Source: Calliphora vicina
Lineage: Eukaryota > Arthropoda > Insecta > Diptera > Calliphoridae
NCBI RefSeq assembly: GCF_958450345.1
Contig: NC_088784.1
Location: 41,974,278 to 42,038,277, forward strand
Direction: 5' to 3'
Length of the DNA: 64,000 bases
The position numbers and the translations under genes are program-made. This document shows positions 45,378 through 56,085 of this stretch, one piece after another; the stretch's first letter is position 1; each line of letters begins with the position of its first letter. The notes beneath the pieces are model-generated. The model did not search any database and was not told the origin of the DNA. It saw only the letters and a list, made by a program, of their open reading frames with translations.

Positions 45378-46302
45378 CCATTGCACATAGGTCTGGCGAA
45401 CCACATTTTTTGGCCAAAACTCAAAACTCTTTTTCCTATATTTGTTGTTAGGATGTAGTAGCAAACACTTCAGATAAACAAAAAAAATATTTTGTTTTTA
45501 CAAACTTCAATTAACCGTTATCCTATGAAGGGAGAAAGTTCAATGTTTTAAGTGCAGTGGTAAACTGAAACACAAGGTGTAATTTTTTGTTTTTTTGAGT
45601 CACATGTTACACGAAAATAAATAAACTTTTTAAATCAGTTAGTTATGGATATTAATGACAATGGTAAGTAGTTAAATTTTAAATAGTGAAATATTCAATA
45701 AAAATTATGGTAATAAGAAATTACATAAAAAACTTTCATAACCTAAAAATCAGTGATTTTAACTTTTTATAAAAAAAAATAGTATATAACTTATATAATT
45801 TCAACCGATTTCAACCAACCAAAAACGCACAAAATTACAGTGATATTTTGTGCTTACGAATCATCAATAACTTTCTGCTAGTTTTTGCTTATTTTGAAGA
45901 AATCAATTTTTGTTTCAGGATACTTTTACTTCAAAAATTGTGATTTACTCATAATTATATAATGTATATAACATACATAATTTCAACCGATTTCAACGAA
46001 CCAAAAACGCACAAAATTACAGTGATATTTTGTGCTTAGGAATCATCCATAACGTTCTGCTAGTTTTTGCTTATTTTTAAGAAATCAATTTTTGTTTCAG
46101 GATACTTTCACTTCAAAAATTGTGATTTACTCAGAATTTGGCAGAGTGGAAGTAAAAAACAAAAAAAAAATTAAATTATTAAAAACTTAAAAAAATGTAT
46201 GTTTTTTGTTATTAATTGTATCATTTGTATGAATTTATGTATATAAGTGAATATTTTAGTTTTGGCCAAAAAAAAGTGGGACGCCAGAACTATGTGCATT
46301 GG
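45378..46302. mobile_element. TIR element with internal 182-bp tandem duplication
   Basis: The left TGCACATAGGTCTGGCGAAC and inverted right TGCACATAGTTCTGGCGTCC, with shared TTTTTTGGCCAAAACT just inside, define a 925-bp element. The interior has two direct copies (from about 45,784 and 45,965) sharing TTTCAACCGATTTCAAC, CACAAAATTACAGTGATATT and TTTTTGTTTCAGGATACTTT, offset by exactly 182 bp. No TSD was certain and there is no coding frame. Confidence 0.75.
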
Positions 46303-46353
46303 TTCAAAAGTAATAATGGCTTTCGTGTGATTTATAATGATGAATAATCACGA

Positions 46354-46802
46354 CTAACCTTCATAGGATCTTCAAATTTACTGACGTTAACGATCTTCGG
46401 GTCAAATTTGACCCATATAAAGAATATATATTTTTTTTAAACTTAACCTAGTTATTGACATTTGAAATTAAATAAAAGTCATAAAATATCAACCACTGAT
46501 ATTTTATGACCCGAAGACCTTATGAAGGATAGGAAAAACAGAGCTTTGTTATTTACCCGATGAATTCCAGTTTTCATACAAGGAGATATATATTAGTGCT
46601 ATCTTAGTGCTACCAAAGATATATTGTAGTGCTACAAAGCTCTGAAAACATTTTACTGAATTGTGCGTAACAAAAATTCAAGATTTTTGCTCCAGGTCAA
46701 ATAAGACCTTAATTACTAAAATTGTATAAATATTTTTTTCTAAAAACTTAACGTAGTTGTTGGCATTTGAAATTAAATAAAATTCATAAAATATCAACCA
46801 CT
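46354..46802. repeat. Small inverted and direct repeats
   Basis: CTAACCTTCATAGGATCTTC (46,354) and the inverted CTATCCTTCATAAGGTCTTC (about 46,533) suggest a 180-bp MITE. A GGCATTTGAAATTAAATAAA-type block at about 46,458 is repeated at about 46,764. Confidence 0.5.
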
Positions 46803-46929
46803 CACTTTTAGAAAAAAAAAAATTTTAATTTCTCAATGGTTAAGAAGAATTGCTTTGGCGACTTATGTATATATCCTTTTTGGGACTTAGCACATTTACT
46901 ATTAAACATTTTTTTTAGTGTGAACATAT

Positions 46930-47033
46930 GCTGGCGAAATATTCGCAATTAATAATGAAAATATTAAAATGGTGTTGAAAATGATGTCGAAGTTGATTTT
47001 GAAACGGCCGTCGAAGGCCACGATCTTAAATAT
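46930..47033 (-). repeat. Internal fragment of the TAGGGTATTC hAT family
   Basis: The reverse complement (GACGGCCGTTTCAAAATCAA, ATTTCGCCAGC) matches 34,060-34,170 of the hAT at 33,397. Confidence 0.6.
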
Positions 47034-47041
47034 ATATAAGT

Positions 47042-47801
47042 CAGTGATGTTCATTTCATTGTGCTTTCGCGCTGAGTAACAACACACATATTCTTATTCT
47101 CTTTAAAAGAGTATAACAAATGTCTCATTTTTTCAGAAATTCATTAAGCATTGTTGTTGGTTGGTCTTTGGACGAAGCATACCCAGCGGGAAAAAGATGC
47201 AGTAAAGAGGCCTTCATAAATGCCTCATTTTGCAGACACAAGGACTTGCAAAATCATTTTGCCGCATTGCAAAATCATTTCAATTTTACACGGCGTGTCA
47301 TTGCGAGCCAAGGACTTGCATACTCGCTGCTGTTAGAGGGCTGAGAGAAGGCCTACTTATGATGGGCTGTTGGCAGCGAACAAGCTCACTTGTTATTAGA
47401 AGGGGATTCATAGGGCTTCTTGAACACCTTCTAAGAGCAGGCAGGGTGGAATGAGTATCGGATATTTTAGAATGTGTAAGTATGCCTTTTAGAAGGCCTA
47501 CAAATTGAAGTCCTATCATTTTTTCCCCCTGGGTAGCAAACACACGCGTTTCAATTACAATTGAACACAAAACAACAAAGTCAGAAATAAATAAAAAATT
47601 TGAGAGAATTTCGGCCGTATAATGTATATTCTTTTATTTCCTTAAAATTTAAATTACATTCATTTAATAAATTGGTTATATCTGTCAAAAATTCTAAATC
47701 TAAACATTCTTTATTTTGTTCTTATTTTAAGTGTTTGACATTATGTTTGCTGGGTAGCTCTCTCACCAATACATCTTCATTTTTATTTTTGAACATCACT
47801 G
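47042..47801. mobile_element. hAT MITE, CAGTGATGTTCA ends, TSD ATATAAGT
   Basis: Perfect duplications ATATAAGT (47,034-47,041; 47,802-47,809) bound CAGTGATGTTCA and the inverted CAGTGATGTTCAAAAATAAA. Removing the inserted element (47,182-47,533 plus TA) leaves 406 bp, against 404 bp for the equally trimmed sister at 52,003. It contains the palindrome CTCTTTAAAAGAG. Confidence 0.95.
47182..47533. mobile_element. TA-flanked MITE, CCCAGCGGGAAAAA ends
   Basis: CCCAGCGGGAAAAA and inverted CCCAGGGGGAAAAAA are bounded by TA (47,180-47,181; 47,534-47,535). The sister hAT at 52,003 shows the empty site GCATAGC. GC content is visibly higher than the surroundings. The two overlapping 74-90 codon ORFs inside have no domain. 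Confidence 0.88.
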
Positions 47802-47919
47802 ATATAAGTGATGTTATTAACCGCGTACGTAAGTGTTGCAAAATGTTGCAAAAGTTGCAAGAAAAGCATGGAATCTGTACATGATGTTAAACATTGTTGG
47901 ATATCTTTGTCTAACATGG

Positions 47920-48468
47920 CACAGTGGGGAAGAATCAACATTTTTTGGAAATAAATCTGGCATTTCTAAACGGCTGGCCCGATACGTGGGAGTAGACAAG
48001 GAGTATTCGAGTTTAAGTTATTAAAATGGACCATATAAATGCTCCAGGGGCGGCGTTATGGTAGCTCAAAGTAGGGTACATTCGACATGTAAAATTTTTT
48101 TTAAACACGTGGCATTATTTGATTTCCCATCCGATTTCAAAGATTTTATTTCAATATTGCTCTGAAATTATTTATATGGTATTGGTAATTTAGTTGTTTA
48201 ACTAACAAAAAAAAATCGAGTCCTTTCTGTCCAAAACTACGCTCTATATTTTTGAAATGCCTATAACTAGAAAATCATAAATAAATAGCACACGCAAGCA
48301 AATTTATCAACCTATCGGATGGGAAACAAAAAAGTAGCACGTGTTTAAAAATTTTACATGTCGGGTGCATTTTTATAACTTAAACTCGAATACTCCTTGT
48401 CTACGCACACGACAAAGTTTATCCTGTTTGGATTTATTTCCAAAATATTTTGATACTGCCCCACTGTT
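47920..48468. mobile_element. Transib-like MITE, CACAGTGGGG ends, TSD CATGG
   Basis: The left CACAGTGGGGAAGAATCAAC and inverted right AACAGTGGGGCAGTATCAAA (first base mutated), followed on both sides by a TTGGAAATAAATC-type block, are flanked by CATGG (47,915-47,919; 48,469-48,473). A CAC-starting TIR with a 5-bp duplication is characteristic of Transib/RAG-type transposons. 549 bp and non-coding. The arms also share AAACTCGAATACTCCTTGTC. Confidence 0.7.
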
Positions 48469-48654
48469 CATGGTAATAAACTTTTTGCAAATTTATAAAT
48501 GCGTCAATTATTCACTATATGACTTCAAATTATCCACGTTCTCTGAAAATGATATCAAACTTTTGACAGATTTGTTTTTAATTGTTAACTTTAAAGTTAT
48601 TTTTTGTTTCTCTTTAAAAATAAATTATTAAAAAACCGAAATCAAAACTTCATT

Positions 48655-48794
48655 CGTTACCATTTTTAAAAAAAAAATTAATTATTCGAATAATTCGATT
48701 AATTTAAAACGTGTGATCGAATCACTCGAACAAGTTAAAATCACTTATTCGTTTAATTCGAACAAGATAAAAATCGAATAATTTGAATACTCTA
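48655..48794. repeat. Terminal fragment of the TAGGGTATTC hAT family
   Basis: TCGAATAATTCGATTAATTT, ACGTGTGATCGAATCACTCG and the end GAATACTCTA match the inverted left end of the element at 33,397. Confidence 0.75.
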
Positions 48795-48821
48795 GTATCT
48801 ACACAAATTTTACTCCAAATG

Positions 48822-49050
48822 AGTTTTATATAGACGGAAGTCATGTTACCTAATTGTATGATGATGAGTCTATAATTACTCATAACTCCCATATAAGGCC
48901 CGCTTCCGAAAATTACTTTAACTTAAACTTAACAGAAATAAGTTTTATATAGACATAAATCACACTACCTAATTTCATGGCGATCGGTCCATAATTACTT
49001 ATAGCTCCCATATAAGGCCAACTTCAGAAAATCATTCACCAAAATAAATT
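48822..49050 (+). repeat. 119-bp tandem repeat with CATAACTCCCATATAAGGCC
   Basis: Two units start AGTTTTATATAGAC at 48,822 and 48,941 (119 bp apart), each ending in a TCCCATATAAGGCC...TTCNGAAAAT block. Single degenerate units of the same family occur near 12,640, 17,970, 26,880 and 55,825-56,070. Confidence 0.8.
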
Positions 49051-50087
49051 ATTGAAATTTTAAAATGTGTTTGATCATTTACTCACTGTATGGTCGGTCA
49101 AGAATATTTTATTATTTGATCAATAATTGTCGATTGATCGACTAGTCAAAAAAATTTATTTCCAAGTAAAAATTTAAAAAATATAATTAAAAAATGTTTA
49201 TACTTACATATTTACAAAAATTTGGACAAAACTATTTCAATGAATCAAGAATAATTTTTATAATTTTATTCCATGTTGCTAAAATTTTAAATTTTATTAG
49301 AAACCACTTTCTACATTCACTATCCAATCAACTTTGGATTAATACACCAATATCAGAACATTACTAATAATAACTATGTATAAATAACTACTATACTTAG
49401 GAAAGATTGAATAATTTTTCAATTAATACACTGCTATACAAAATACAATTTTTGAGAAGGGCATATCATATTATCAGATATTTTACGAAAAAAACTTTTT
49501 GTTTTAAAAACCGTTTATTGTTTTGAAATCTATTAGTTATTTTAATATTTAGGGATGTTTGCAGGATTGTGTAAGGAATTGCAAAATTTTAATTTTTCAG
49601 TTATATATAATAAAAAAATTATAAACTTTTATTCGATTAAAATATTTGGTAGTTTTTTTTTTCATCAATTTGCAACAGTCAAATATACAAGTTTTTGGAA
49701 AATTACACAAACGTAGCTCGTTTTGAAGTCGAAGCGAGTATATCTTCTCTATTGGAGTTAGTAAACACGTGATGATGTGTTTGTGTTGAAAAAATATTCG
49801 TACATTTGATATTTTAAACTTTAAAATTTAAAGTGACACATGTGCAAAAAATCAAATTAAATATCATACACACACATTAATACGTACATACATATGTACA
49901 TTTGACCTGCCCACAAAAAATCTTTTTGCGTATAACTGATTCAAAATTTAATGCCATTCGAATAAGGAGAATCCGTGCCGGAAATCGATTGAATGTTTTC
50001 AAATTTAGTAAACAAGGGCCCTTTTTCATTTCTAAAAATTGTAGCTGTTTGAAATAAATTATATTTTCCAGAAATTACACTGTAAAA
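49051..50087. other. No gene seen
   Basis: AT-rich, no domain-bearing frame, no repeat recognised apart from TACATACATATGTACAT near 49,883. Confidence 0.4.
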
Positions 50088-50572
50088 CACAAAAAAAATT
50101 ACAAGGCCCGACCAATAAATTTTGATAGATGAGACAAAAAAAAGACACGTGTATCGGCGTTTTGAAAGTTTACATCTGAATTTCATTTGAGTGGTGTTTA
50201 AAGTTTCCCAACTCTGGCACATTCTTATTGTTAATCGGCATAAGAAACCATGTGAACATTTTAGGTATAAAATGTGTTCAGCAAATTTATGTAAAATGTT
50301 ACGGAAAACATTTCTGTAGAATATGTTAACCCTCTAAATCCTAAAACAGGGATTTAAGGGGTTAAAATATTCCGCAAAAATATTATCCGTGAAATTTTAC
50401 TATAAGTCCTTGAATACACCAAAACGGAAAATTGAACCAGAAAGTCAGAAATAAGACACAACAAAAGAGAGCCGAATTTTATTTTAAAGTACCCCAAAAA
50501 TTTAACATGAAAAAAAATAGTTCAAATTTAACTAAAAATCACTAATATCCCCATTATTTTACCTTGGATAGG
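50088..50572. repeat. Left arm of a 3.4-kb inverted repeat (partner 53,090-53,520)
   Basis: Inverted relative to the partner. Shared text includes AAGTTTACATCTGAATTTCA, TTATGTAAAATGTTACGGAA, CACGGATAATAT, and CCAAAACGGAAAATT. An extra 58 bp (50,108-50,165) is present only here. The small palindrome CTAAATCC...GGATTTAAG lies near 50,337. Confidence 0.8.
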
Positions 50573-50861
50573 AAGTATTCATTAATTATATTTTTTAGAT
50601 CTATTCACTTCATTACCATACAATGCACATAGGGGCAAATATATGTTAAAAGGGGCGATAAATCAACCACTGGGTTTTGATGTAAGTTATTGGTATCATT
50701 AAAAAGGTAATTTTCTCTAGATTTCAAATATGTGAAAATATTATAACCCACCAAACAAAATAAAGTGAAAAATACTGAAATCAAGGAAAAATGGATTTTT
50801 TTTTTTTAATTTTTCAAATTGTTTTATTAGTCATTTAAAATACATTAAATTACATTATATT

Positions 50862-51398
50862 GAGGAGCCGCAGAATAAAAGGTTCTTTTTCGCTCATATC
50901 AAATTTTTGGGAAATTGATTTTTATTTATTTCGCCCACTTAAAAAACTGCATGAACCTGGAACTGGTGACAAGTTTCTTACTTATCAATAGATACATCTA
51001 ACTGCCATAAGTCACCACATTAAATGTTAAGGATGTTTGATATAAAACCATTTTAATATCGGAAAAAGAACCTTTTGTTAAAAAATAATGAAATAAGTAC
51101 GTTTTGTTAAAAACTAAATTAAAAATTATATTTTTTATGCGTTTTTTTAACGATAATATTTTAAATTAATATTTTTAATCCTGATCTAATATATAAACAA
51201 ATTACACATTGAAATTTAATAATTTTTTTTTTCGTTTTATATCAGTGTTGTACGTTTTGTTAAGCACTAATTTACTTAGTAAAAAAATTAAAAAAAATTT
51301 TGCTAACTTGATTGTTTGCTAGAAGATTTCAACCCAATTATTATAAAAATACCAAAAAACCGATTTTTGAATAAATGCGAAAGTACCTTTAGTATGTG
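50862..51398. mobile_element. Uninterrupted copy of the AACAAAAGGTAC element
   Basis: About 535 bp, with ends GAATAAAAGGTTCTTTTTCG and inverted CTAAAGGTACTTTCGC. It carries the same interior as 21,451-21,842 plus 24,769-24,917 and so shows the empty site of the 21-bp array there. Confidence 0.75.
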
Positions 51399-51994
51399 AT
51401 TTTAAGAATAAAAAGTAATATGTATAAAAAATAAAAAATGCATACATAAAGTATTACAATTATTCTAATATGAAAACATAATTTTCATCACTACTATCGT
51501 CTATATCGCATTTATCTGAAATTGATGTATCGCATGTTGGCACGAAAAACTCCGATGCCTCCTGTGAAAACTCGTTTATATTTTTTTGGACTTTTTCGGA
51601 GTCGTGTCATTACAAGATATGAATTTATGAGAAGAAAGTTAAATATATCGTTTATGTTTTAGCGTTAGTTTAAAAGTTAAACTAATGATAAAAATAGTTT
51701 AAAAATTTTCAAAATCTTATTTGCTAATAAAAACTTTATTGCTATATATTATATTATTATTTAAAACCATTTAGCAAAGATTTATAAAAAGAATTTTTAT
51801 ACAAATTTGTACTTAAAACTTTTGGAAAACGTTTTATAAAAAATTTAAAAAAAAACCTTAAGCAGTTGTTTGTAAGTGAAAGCACAGCAAAAGAATAGGA
51901 AAAAACAAAAATGCTGAAATGCTCACAGCTTTCAGCATTTGTGAATTTAATCGCTGTGACTGGCTGCGTAAGCAGATAACTTCTCACTGTATCG
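51399..51994. other. No gene seen
   Basis: A 76-codon minus-strand ORF (51,757-51,987) is Phe/Leu-rich noise. Nothing else recognised. Confidence 0.4.
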
Positions 51995-52002
51995 CTATAA
52001 GC

Positions 52003-52757
52003 CAGTGATGTTCAAAAATAAAAATGAAGATATTTGGTGAGAGAGCTACCCAGCAAACATAATGTCAAACACTTAAAATAACAACAAAATGAAGAAAGTT
52101 TAAATTTAGAATTTTTGTCAAATAAAACCAATTTATTAAATGAATATAATTTAAATTTTAAGGAAATGAAAGAATGTACATTATACGGCCGAAATACTCT
52201 CAAATTTTTTATTTATTTTTAACTTTGTTTTTTTGTGTTCAATTGTAATTGAAACGCGTGTGTTTGCTATGCTTCATCCAAAAACCAACCAACAACAATG
52301 CTTATTGAATTTCTGAAAAAATGAGACATTTATTACGCTCTTTAAAAGAGCGTAACAAATGTGTTTAAATTTTTTAAACAATTGTTGTATGGGATCAGCG
52401 TTACCATATGTCAAGTTTTCCCTTTTTTTGCAAGGTTTTTGAGATGCAAAAAGTTTTATTTTTTAAAAAAAAAGTTTTTTGGAAAATTGTAAATTTATGA
52501 TATCAATAAGTTGAACCGTTTATTTCAAAATGATGTTCCCAAATTCATTTAGTAAATATGGTAATTGATTTGAAGTGTCTTCATCACTAAATTCACATAA
52601 ATTATCTCAGTCTAATTATATGTACGAATTGGGTTTTGTAATTTTAGTATGTATGTAGTTAAAAAAAGTTTTTTTGTTGGAAAAAAGTTTTTTTTTTAGA
52701 AATAAAAAGTATTCTTCAAAAAATTTATGGCAACACTGTATGGGATGAACATCACTG
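52003..52757. mobile_element. hAT MITE, CAGTGATGTTCA ends, TSD CTATAAGC
   Basis: Perfect duplications CTATAAGC (51,995-52,002; 52,758-52,765). Opposite orientation to the sister at 47,042, with the same interior (GCGTGTGTTTGCTATGCTTC; CTCTTTAAAAGAG). It holds a 343-bp hAT at 52,396-52,738. Confidence 0.95.
52396..52738. mobile_element. hAT MITE, CAGCGTTACCATA ends, TSD TATGGGAT
   Basis: Perfect 8-bp duplications TATGGGAT (52,388-52,395; 52,739-52,746) bound CAGCGTTACCATATGTC and the inverted CAGTGTTGCCATAAATT. 343 bp, T-rich interior, non-coding. It is nested in the hAT at 52,003. Confidence 0.93.
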
Positions 52758-52963
52758 CTATAAGCTAATAAGCAGTTTTTTATTTTTTGACTTTGCTTGT
52801 TTATTTTCTCACAGTGAAGCAAAAACAAACTCTGAACGAACTTTTCATTTAACGGCACAAGTCACTATATAGCTGCCCCATCGTGCAATGTCCAGCATAT
52901 TTCAGCGATAAGCGAATGAATTCTTTTGAATTTATATATATTTAACCAAAATTCAACAAATTT

Positions 52964-53068
52964 TTTTTTTAAATTCCCATATGGATTACTTTGAGAACCA
53001 GTTGTCAACAGAATCTGATGAGCATGGTAAACAATTTCATCAGACATGCGCACCCATTGAAGAACGCT
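52964..53068 (-). repeat. Short dispersed repeat, inverted copy of 5,240-5,345
   Basis: On the minus strand it reads TGTCTGATGAAATTGTTTAC, CATGCTCATCAGATTCTGTT. A 62-codon frame is open here but not in the other copy. Confidence 0.7.
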
Positions 53069-53089
53069 TATAGCTGAAATATGCTATAT

Positions 53090-53520
53090 CGAAGGTAAAA
53101 TAATAAAGATATTAGTGATTTTTAGTTAAATTTGAACTTCATGAAAAATTTTTGAGGTACTTTAAAATAAAATTCTTAATAAATGCGAAATTAACCCTAG
53201 GCTCTCTTTTGTTGTGTCTTATTTCTGACATTCTGGTTGAATTTTCCGTTTTGGTGTATTCAGGGACTTATAGTAAAATTTCACGGATAATATATTAAAA
53301 AGACCCATGCCTTGAATATTTAGAGGGTTAACATATTCTACAAAAATGTTTTCTGTAACATTTTACATAAATTTGCTGAACGCATTTTATAGCTAAAATG
53401 TAAGGATCACATTGTTTCTTATGAATATTAACAATAAGAAAGTGCCAGAGCTTGGGAACTTCTCAAATGAAATTCAGATGTAAACTTTCAAAACCTTGTA
53501 ATTTTGGAAAAACATTTTTG
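53090..53520. repeat. Right arm of a 3.4-kb inverted repeat (partner 50,088-50,572)
   Basis: See the partner. Everything between the arms (50,573-53,089) includes other elements, so the arms either belong to one large foldback element or are two independent inverted copies. Confidence 0.8.
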
Positions 53521-53528
53521 AATTGTTT

Positions 53529-53880
53529 ACCCACATGCAGAAAAAAATCATGGTTCTGCATTATTGCGACTATAAAATATATTGTTATCGTACACAAATA
53601 ATTGCTATTTTAATTTAATTTCAATAATATTTTAGTTACTGTAAATATTTTTATGATCACCACAATTATAAATTCGGGTATTGTTCAAATAATTATTTTT
53701 CAAACAACTAAATAATGATAAATAAGCAAACATGATATATTTTGTACAACCATTTATACTTACAAATAACCATTAAATATTAAGTTTCTACATGTAATAT
53801 TTTATTCATACCATTTGTATAATATACATATCGCTCATTTGCTGCAACAACGTCATAATTCAAAAATAATAAATTCTATT
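53529..53880. repeat. Truncated relative of the CACGCAGAGAAAAA MITE
   Basis: CATGCAGAAAAAAATCATGG followed by AATATATTGTTATCG-type text matches the inverted right end of 7,130-8,039. The other end is missing and Penelope sequence follows. Confidence 0.55.
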
Positions 53881-53891
53881 TACAAACAACA

Positions 53892-54259
53892 AGACAAAAA
53901 TTGACAAACTTAAGAGTGATAATGTGGTCTATGAGATAAAATGTGACGGTAATGAAAGGGAGAGATGTAACTTGGTTTACATTGGTACGACAAAGAGAAT
54001 GTTGGGGACGAGAGTTAATGAACACAAAACAGATATTGAAAAAGGAAAAATAACGACGGCATTATCTCTGCACGTAAAGGAGTGCAATCATAAGATGGAT
54101 TTTGACAATATTAAGATATTGGACAGAGAACAAAAAGAGAACAAACGATACACTCTTGAAAGCTTAAGAATACAACAAAAAATACACAATACAATGAACA
54201 CGAAAGAGGACAAGGATAACACAAAACTACAATATTCCGCTGCAATATTTAATTATTAA
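53892..54259 (+). pseudogene. Penelope-like element GIY-YIG endonuclease fragment
   Basis: An open frame reads KLKSDNVVYEIKCDG, then CNLVYIGTTKRMLGTRVNEH, TALSLHVKECNHKMDFDNIK, ILDREQKENKRYTLESLRIQ and ends with MNTKEDKDNTKLQYSAAIFN before a stop. This is the C-terminal GIY-YIG nuclease of Penelope-like retroelements, which nicks target DNA. VY...YIG, the Arg of LGTR, the His of NEH and the Glu of LESLR, the usual active-site positions, are all visible. The reverse transcriptase is absent (5' truncation, common for these elements); stops appear upstream of about 53,870. The domain itself looks undamaged. Confidence 0.93.
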
Positions 54260-54560
54260 ATCAGTTGAAGTTCTGTGATATTAGTATTAAGTTTGACTTA
54301 TAGTATATGTTTGTGTTGTAATGATTATTTATTTATTTATTTATTAATTCTGTGTCGTGAAGTCCAGTTTTTTAAATAATAAGTTAATTGACAATGTAAA
54401 CAATAGAATTTCGTAAGTTGAACTGTGATATCTTAAGTTTTTCAATGATTTATAATAAAATATTTATATGTTTTTGTCGCTAGAATTCAACAATAAAAGA
54501 AAACCCCTGAAGAAGTTTGAAACAAACAAACGAAACGTTGGGTAAATAATAATAATAAAA
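54260..54560 (+). mobile_element. Penelope-like element 3' untranslated end
   Basis: Sequence after the stop ends CCCCTGAAGAAGTTTGAAAC, AAACGAAACGTTGGG and a TAATAATAA-rich stretch, a usual style of end for this class. (ATTT)n occurs at 54,328-54,345. The exact 3' junction is uncertain. Confidence 0.6.
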
Positions 54561-55600
54561 ATGAAAATACTTTGATTTTTATTTACACATTTGGTAACAA
54601 ATGATTGACCATAAATAGCCCGTAAGATTGGAATCTTAAAAACTAAAATTGTCAACATCATTGGTCATAAATAGAAAACTCAAAAAAAAGTCGTTTCGAG
54701 AAAAACTGCTTTGAATGTTTTATTACATTTTACTACTTATTTCTTTAATAAATTTTCAACAAATCATGCGAATCAGAAATTAAACCTGATTTAAATAGTA
54801 GATATTAATATCTTTCTAATCTGTATTTAACCCAAATTTTTACTTGTCAAATATACGGGAAAACATTTGAATTTTAATTTTGACGTTTACAACAAAAAAT
54901 AACTCTCATACAAAAAATTATTGACTTTTTTAAAACTGATAAAACTATATGAAAGACTAAAGAACGGCGCATATCTTTTATTACTCAGTTCAAAACACTT
55001 GGATTTTGAGTTATGACTTCTGAACATAATATGATTTCATACTAATAATGATCATAATATGTTTGGACTATAATCATCAGGGCAAGGATTTCTATGTAAA
55101 TGCATGATTGTAGTCAGTAACTCAAAATCACTTTTGACAATTTATCTTTCCGAATCGAAGAATTTGCAACAAAATGGCATCGATTTGTTGTTGCATATTT
55201 TTGCATATTTTGTTATAAATGCATATTTTTCTTTTAAATGCATATACTTAGCATATTTTTCCATTTTATTGCATATTTAATTTTCTTTTGAATATATTTT
55301 TATATTAGTGTACACTGTACATTAGACCGCACCTCAAAAAAAAATTCCCCGTACACTTCCTAACAGTTACGAACAATTTTTTTTTTGGCCGAACTTAGGT
55401 GTCGCCTTTTTAAATTTTTCGTTATATCTTTACAGTCGGATCTTAAAGTATGACATATCAATATTTTTTTTCTCAATGTCCCAATGGTGTGCTCTAAGGA
55501 CCATAGACCTCAAGTATCCCGTTCTAGTATTTATCCACCAGATCTTTCTTCCACCTAATGTCAACCTAATGTCAGAAGTAATTGGATAATACCTGCAGAA
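54561..55600. other. No gene; TGCATATTT repeats at 55,186-55,280
   Basis: Degenerate short repeats of TGCATATTTT (about six) occupy 55,186-55,280. A stretch at 55,430-55,640 is less AT-rich, but the 84-codon ORF there matches nothing I recognise. Confidence 0.4.
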
Positions 55601-56085
55601 CAGTCTGCATTTACCGTCGAATGATATCGAATGTATCGTTACATCATACATGTATGATGTAACGAAATCGTGTATTTTTGTCACAGGTAATTCGACAAAA
55701 TTTGGTACAATCTTTTCTATTGCTCCAAGGGCGAAGTCTATTGATGAGTGCCATATAAATATAAGCCTATACTGTCATGATCGTGTGTTTTTCCAAAAGT
55801 CTTCATTTGTTGCATATTGTTTGGTCATAGCTCTCATATAAGAACCATTTCCGAAAAACAAATCCCACATAAATATCTGAAAAATTTCGATATCAAACCA
55901 AAATTGTATATAGGCCATTTATTTTTTATTCAAGAATTGTTTTACTGGATTTTGTGAATATCTGTCCATATTTCACCATAGCCCCCACAACCAAAATAGG
56001 CCTCAAATACATAGAAATCTTGTAATAATATTTTATTACTATCGCCCCATAACAGGTCATAGCTCCTTTATGAGTATATTTACAT
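55600..56085. repeat. CATAGCTCCCATATAAGG family tract with 30-bp palindrome
   Basis: Degenerate units contain TCATAGCTCTCATATAAGAA (55,825), CCATAGCCCCCACAACC (55,975) and TCATAGCTCCTTTATGAG (56,058). A perfect 30-bp palindrome lies at 55,636-55,665 (half site TCGTTACATCATACA). Confidence 0.6.

Noticed and set aside
47120..47570. Overlapping 74-90 codon ORFs, more GC-rich than neighbours
   Set aside because: They lie across or within the CCCAGCGGGAAAAA MITE and its junctions; no domain, and overlapping frames are open on both strands.
47920..48468. Reading CACAGTG ends as vertebrate-type recombination signals
   Set aside because: No nonamer at 12/23 spacing; the 5-bp duplication fits a transposon insertion.
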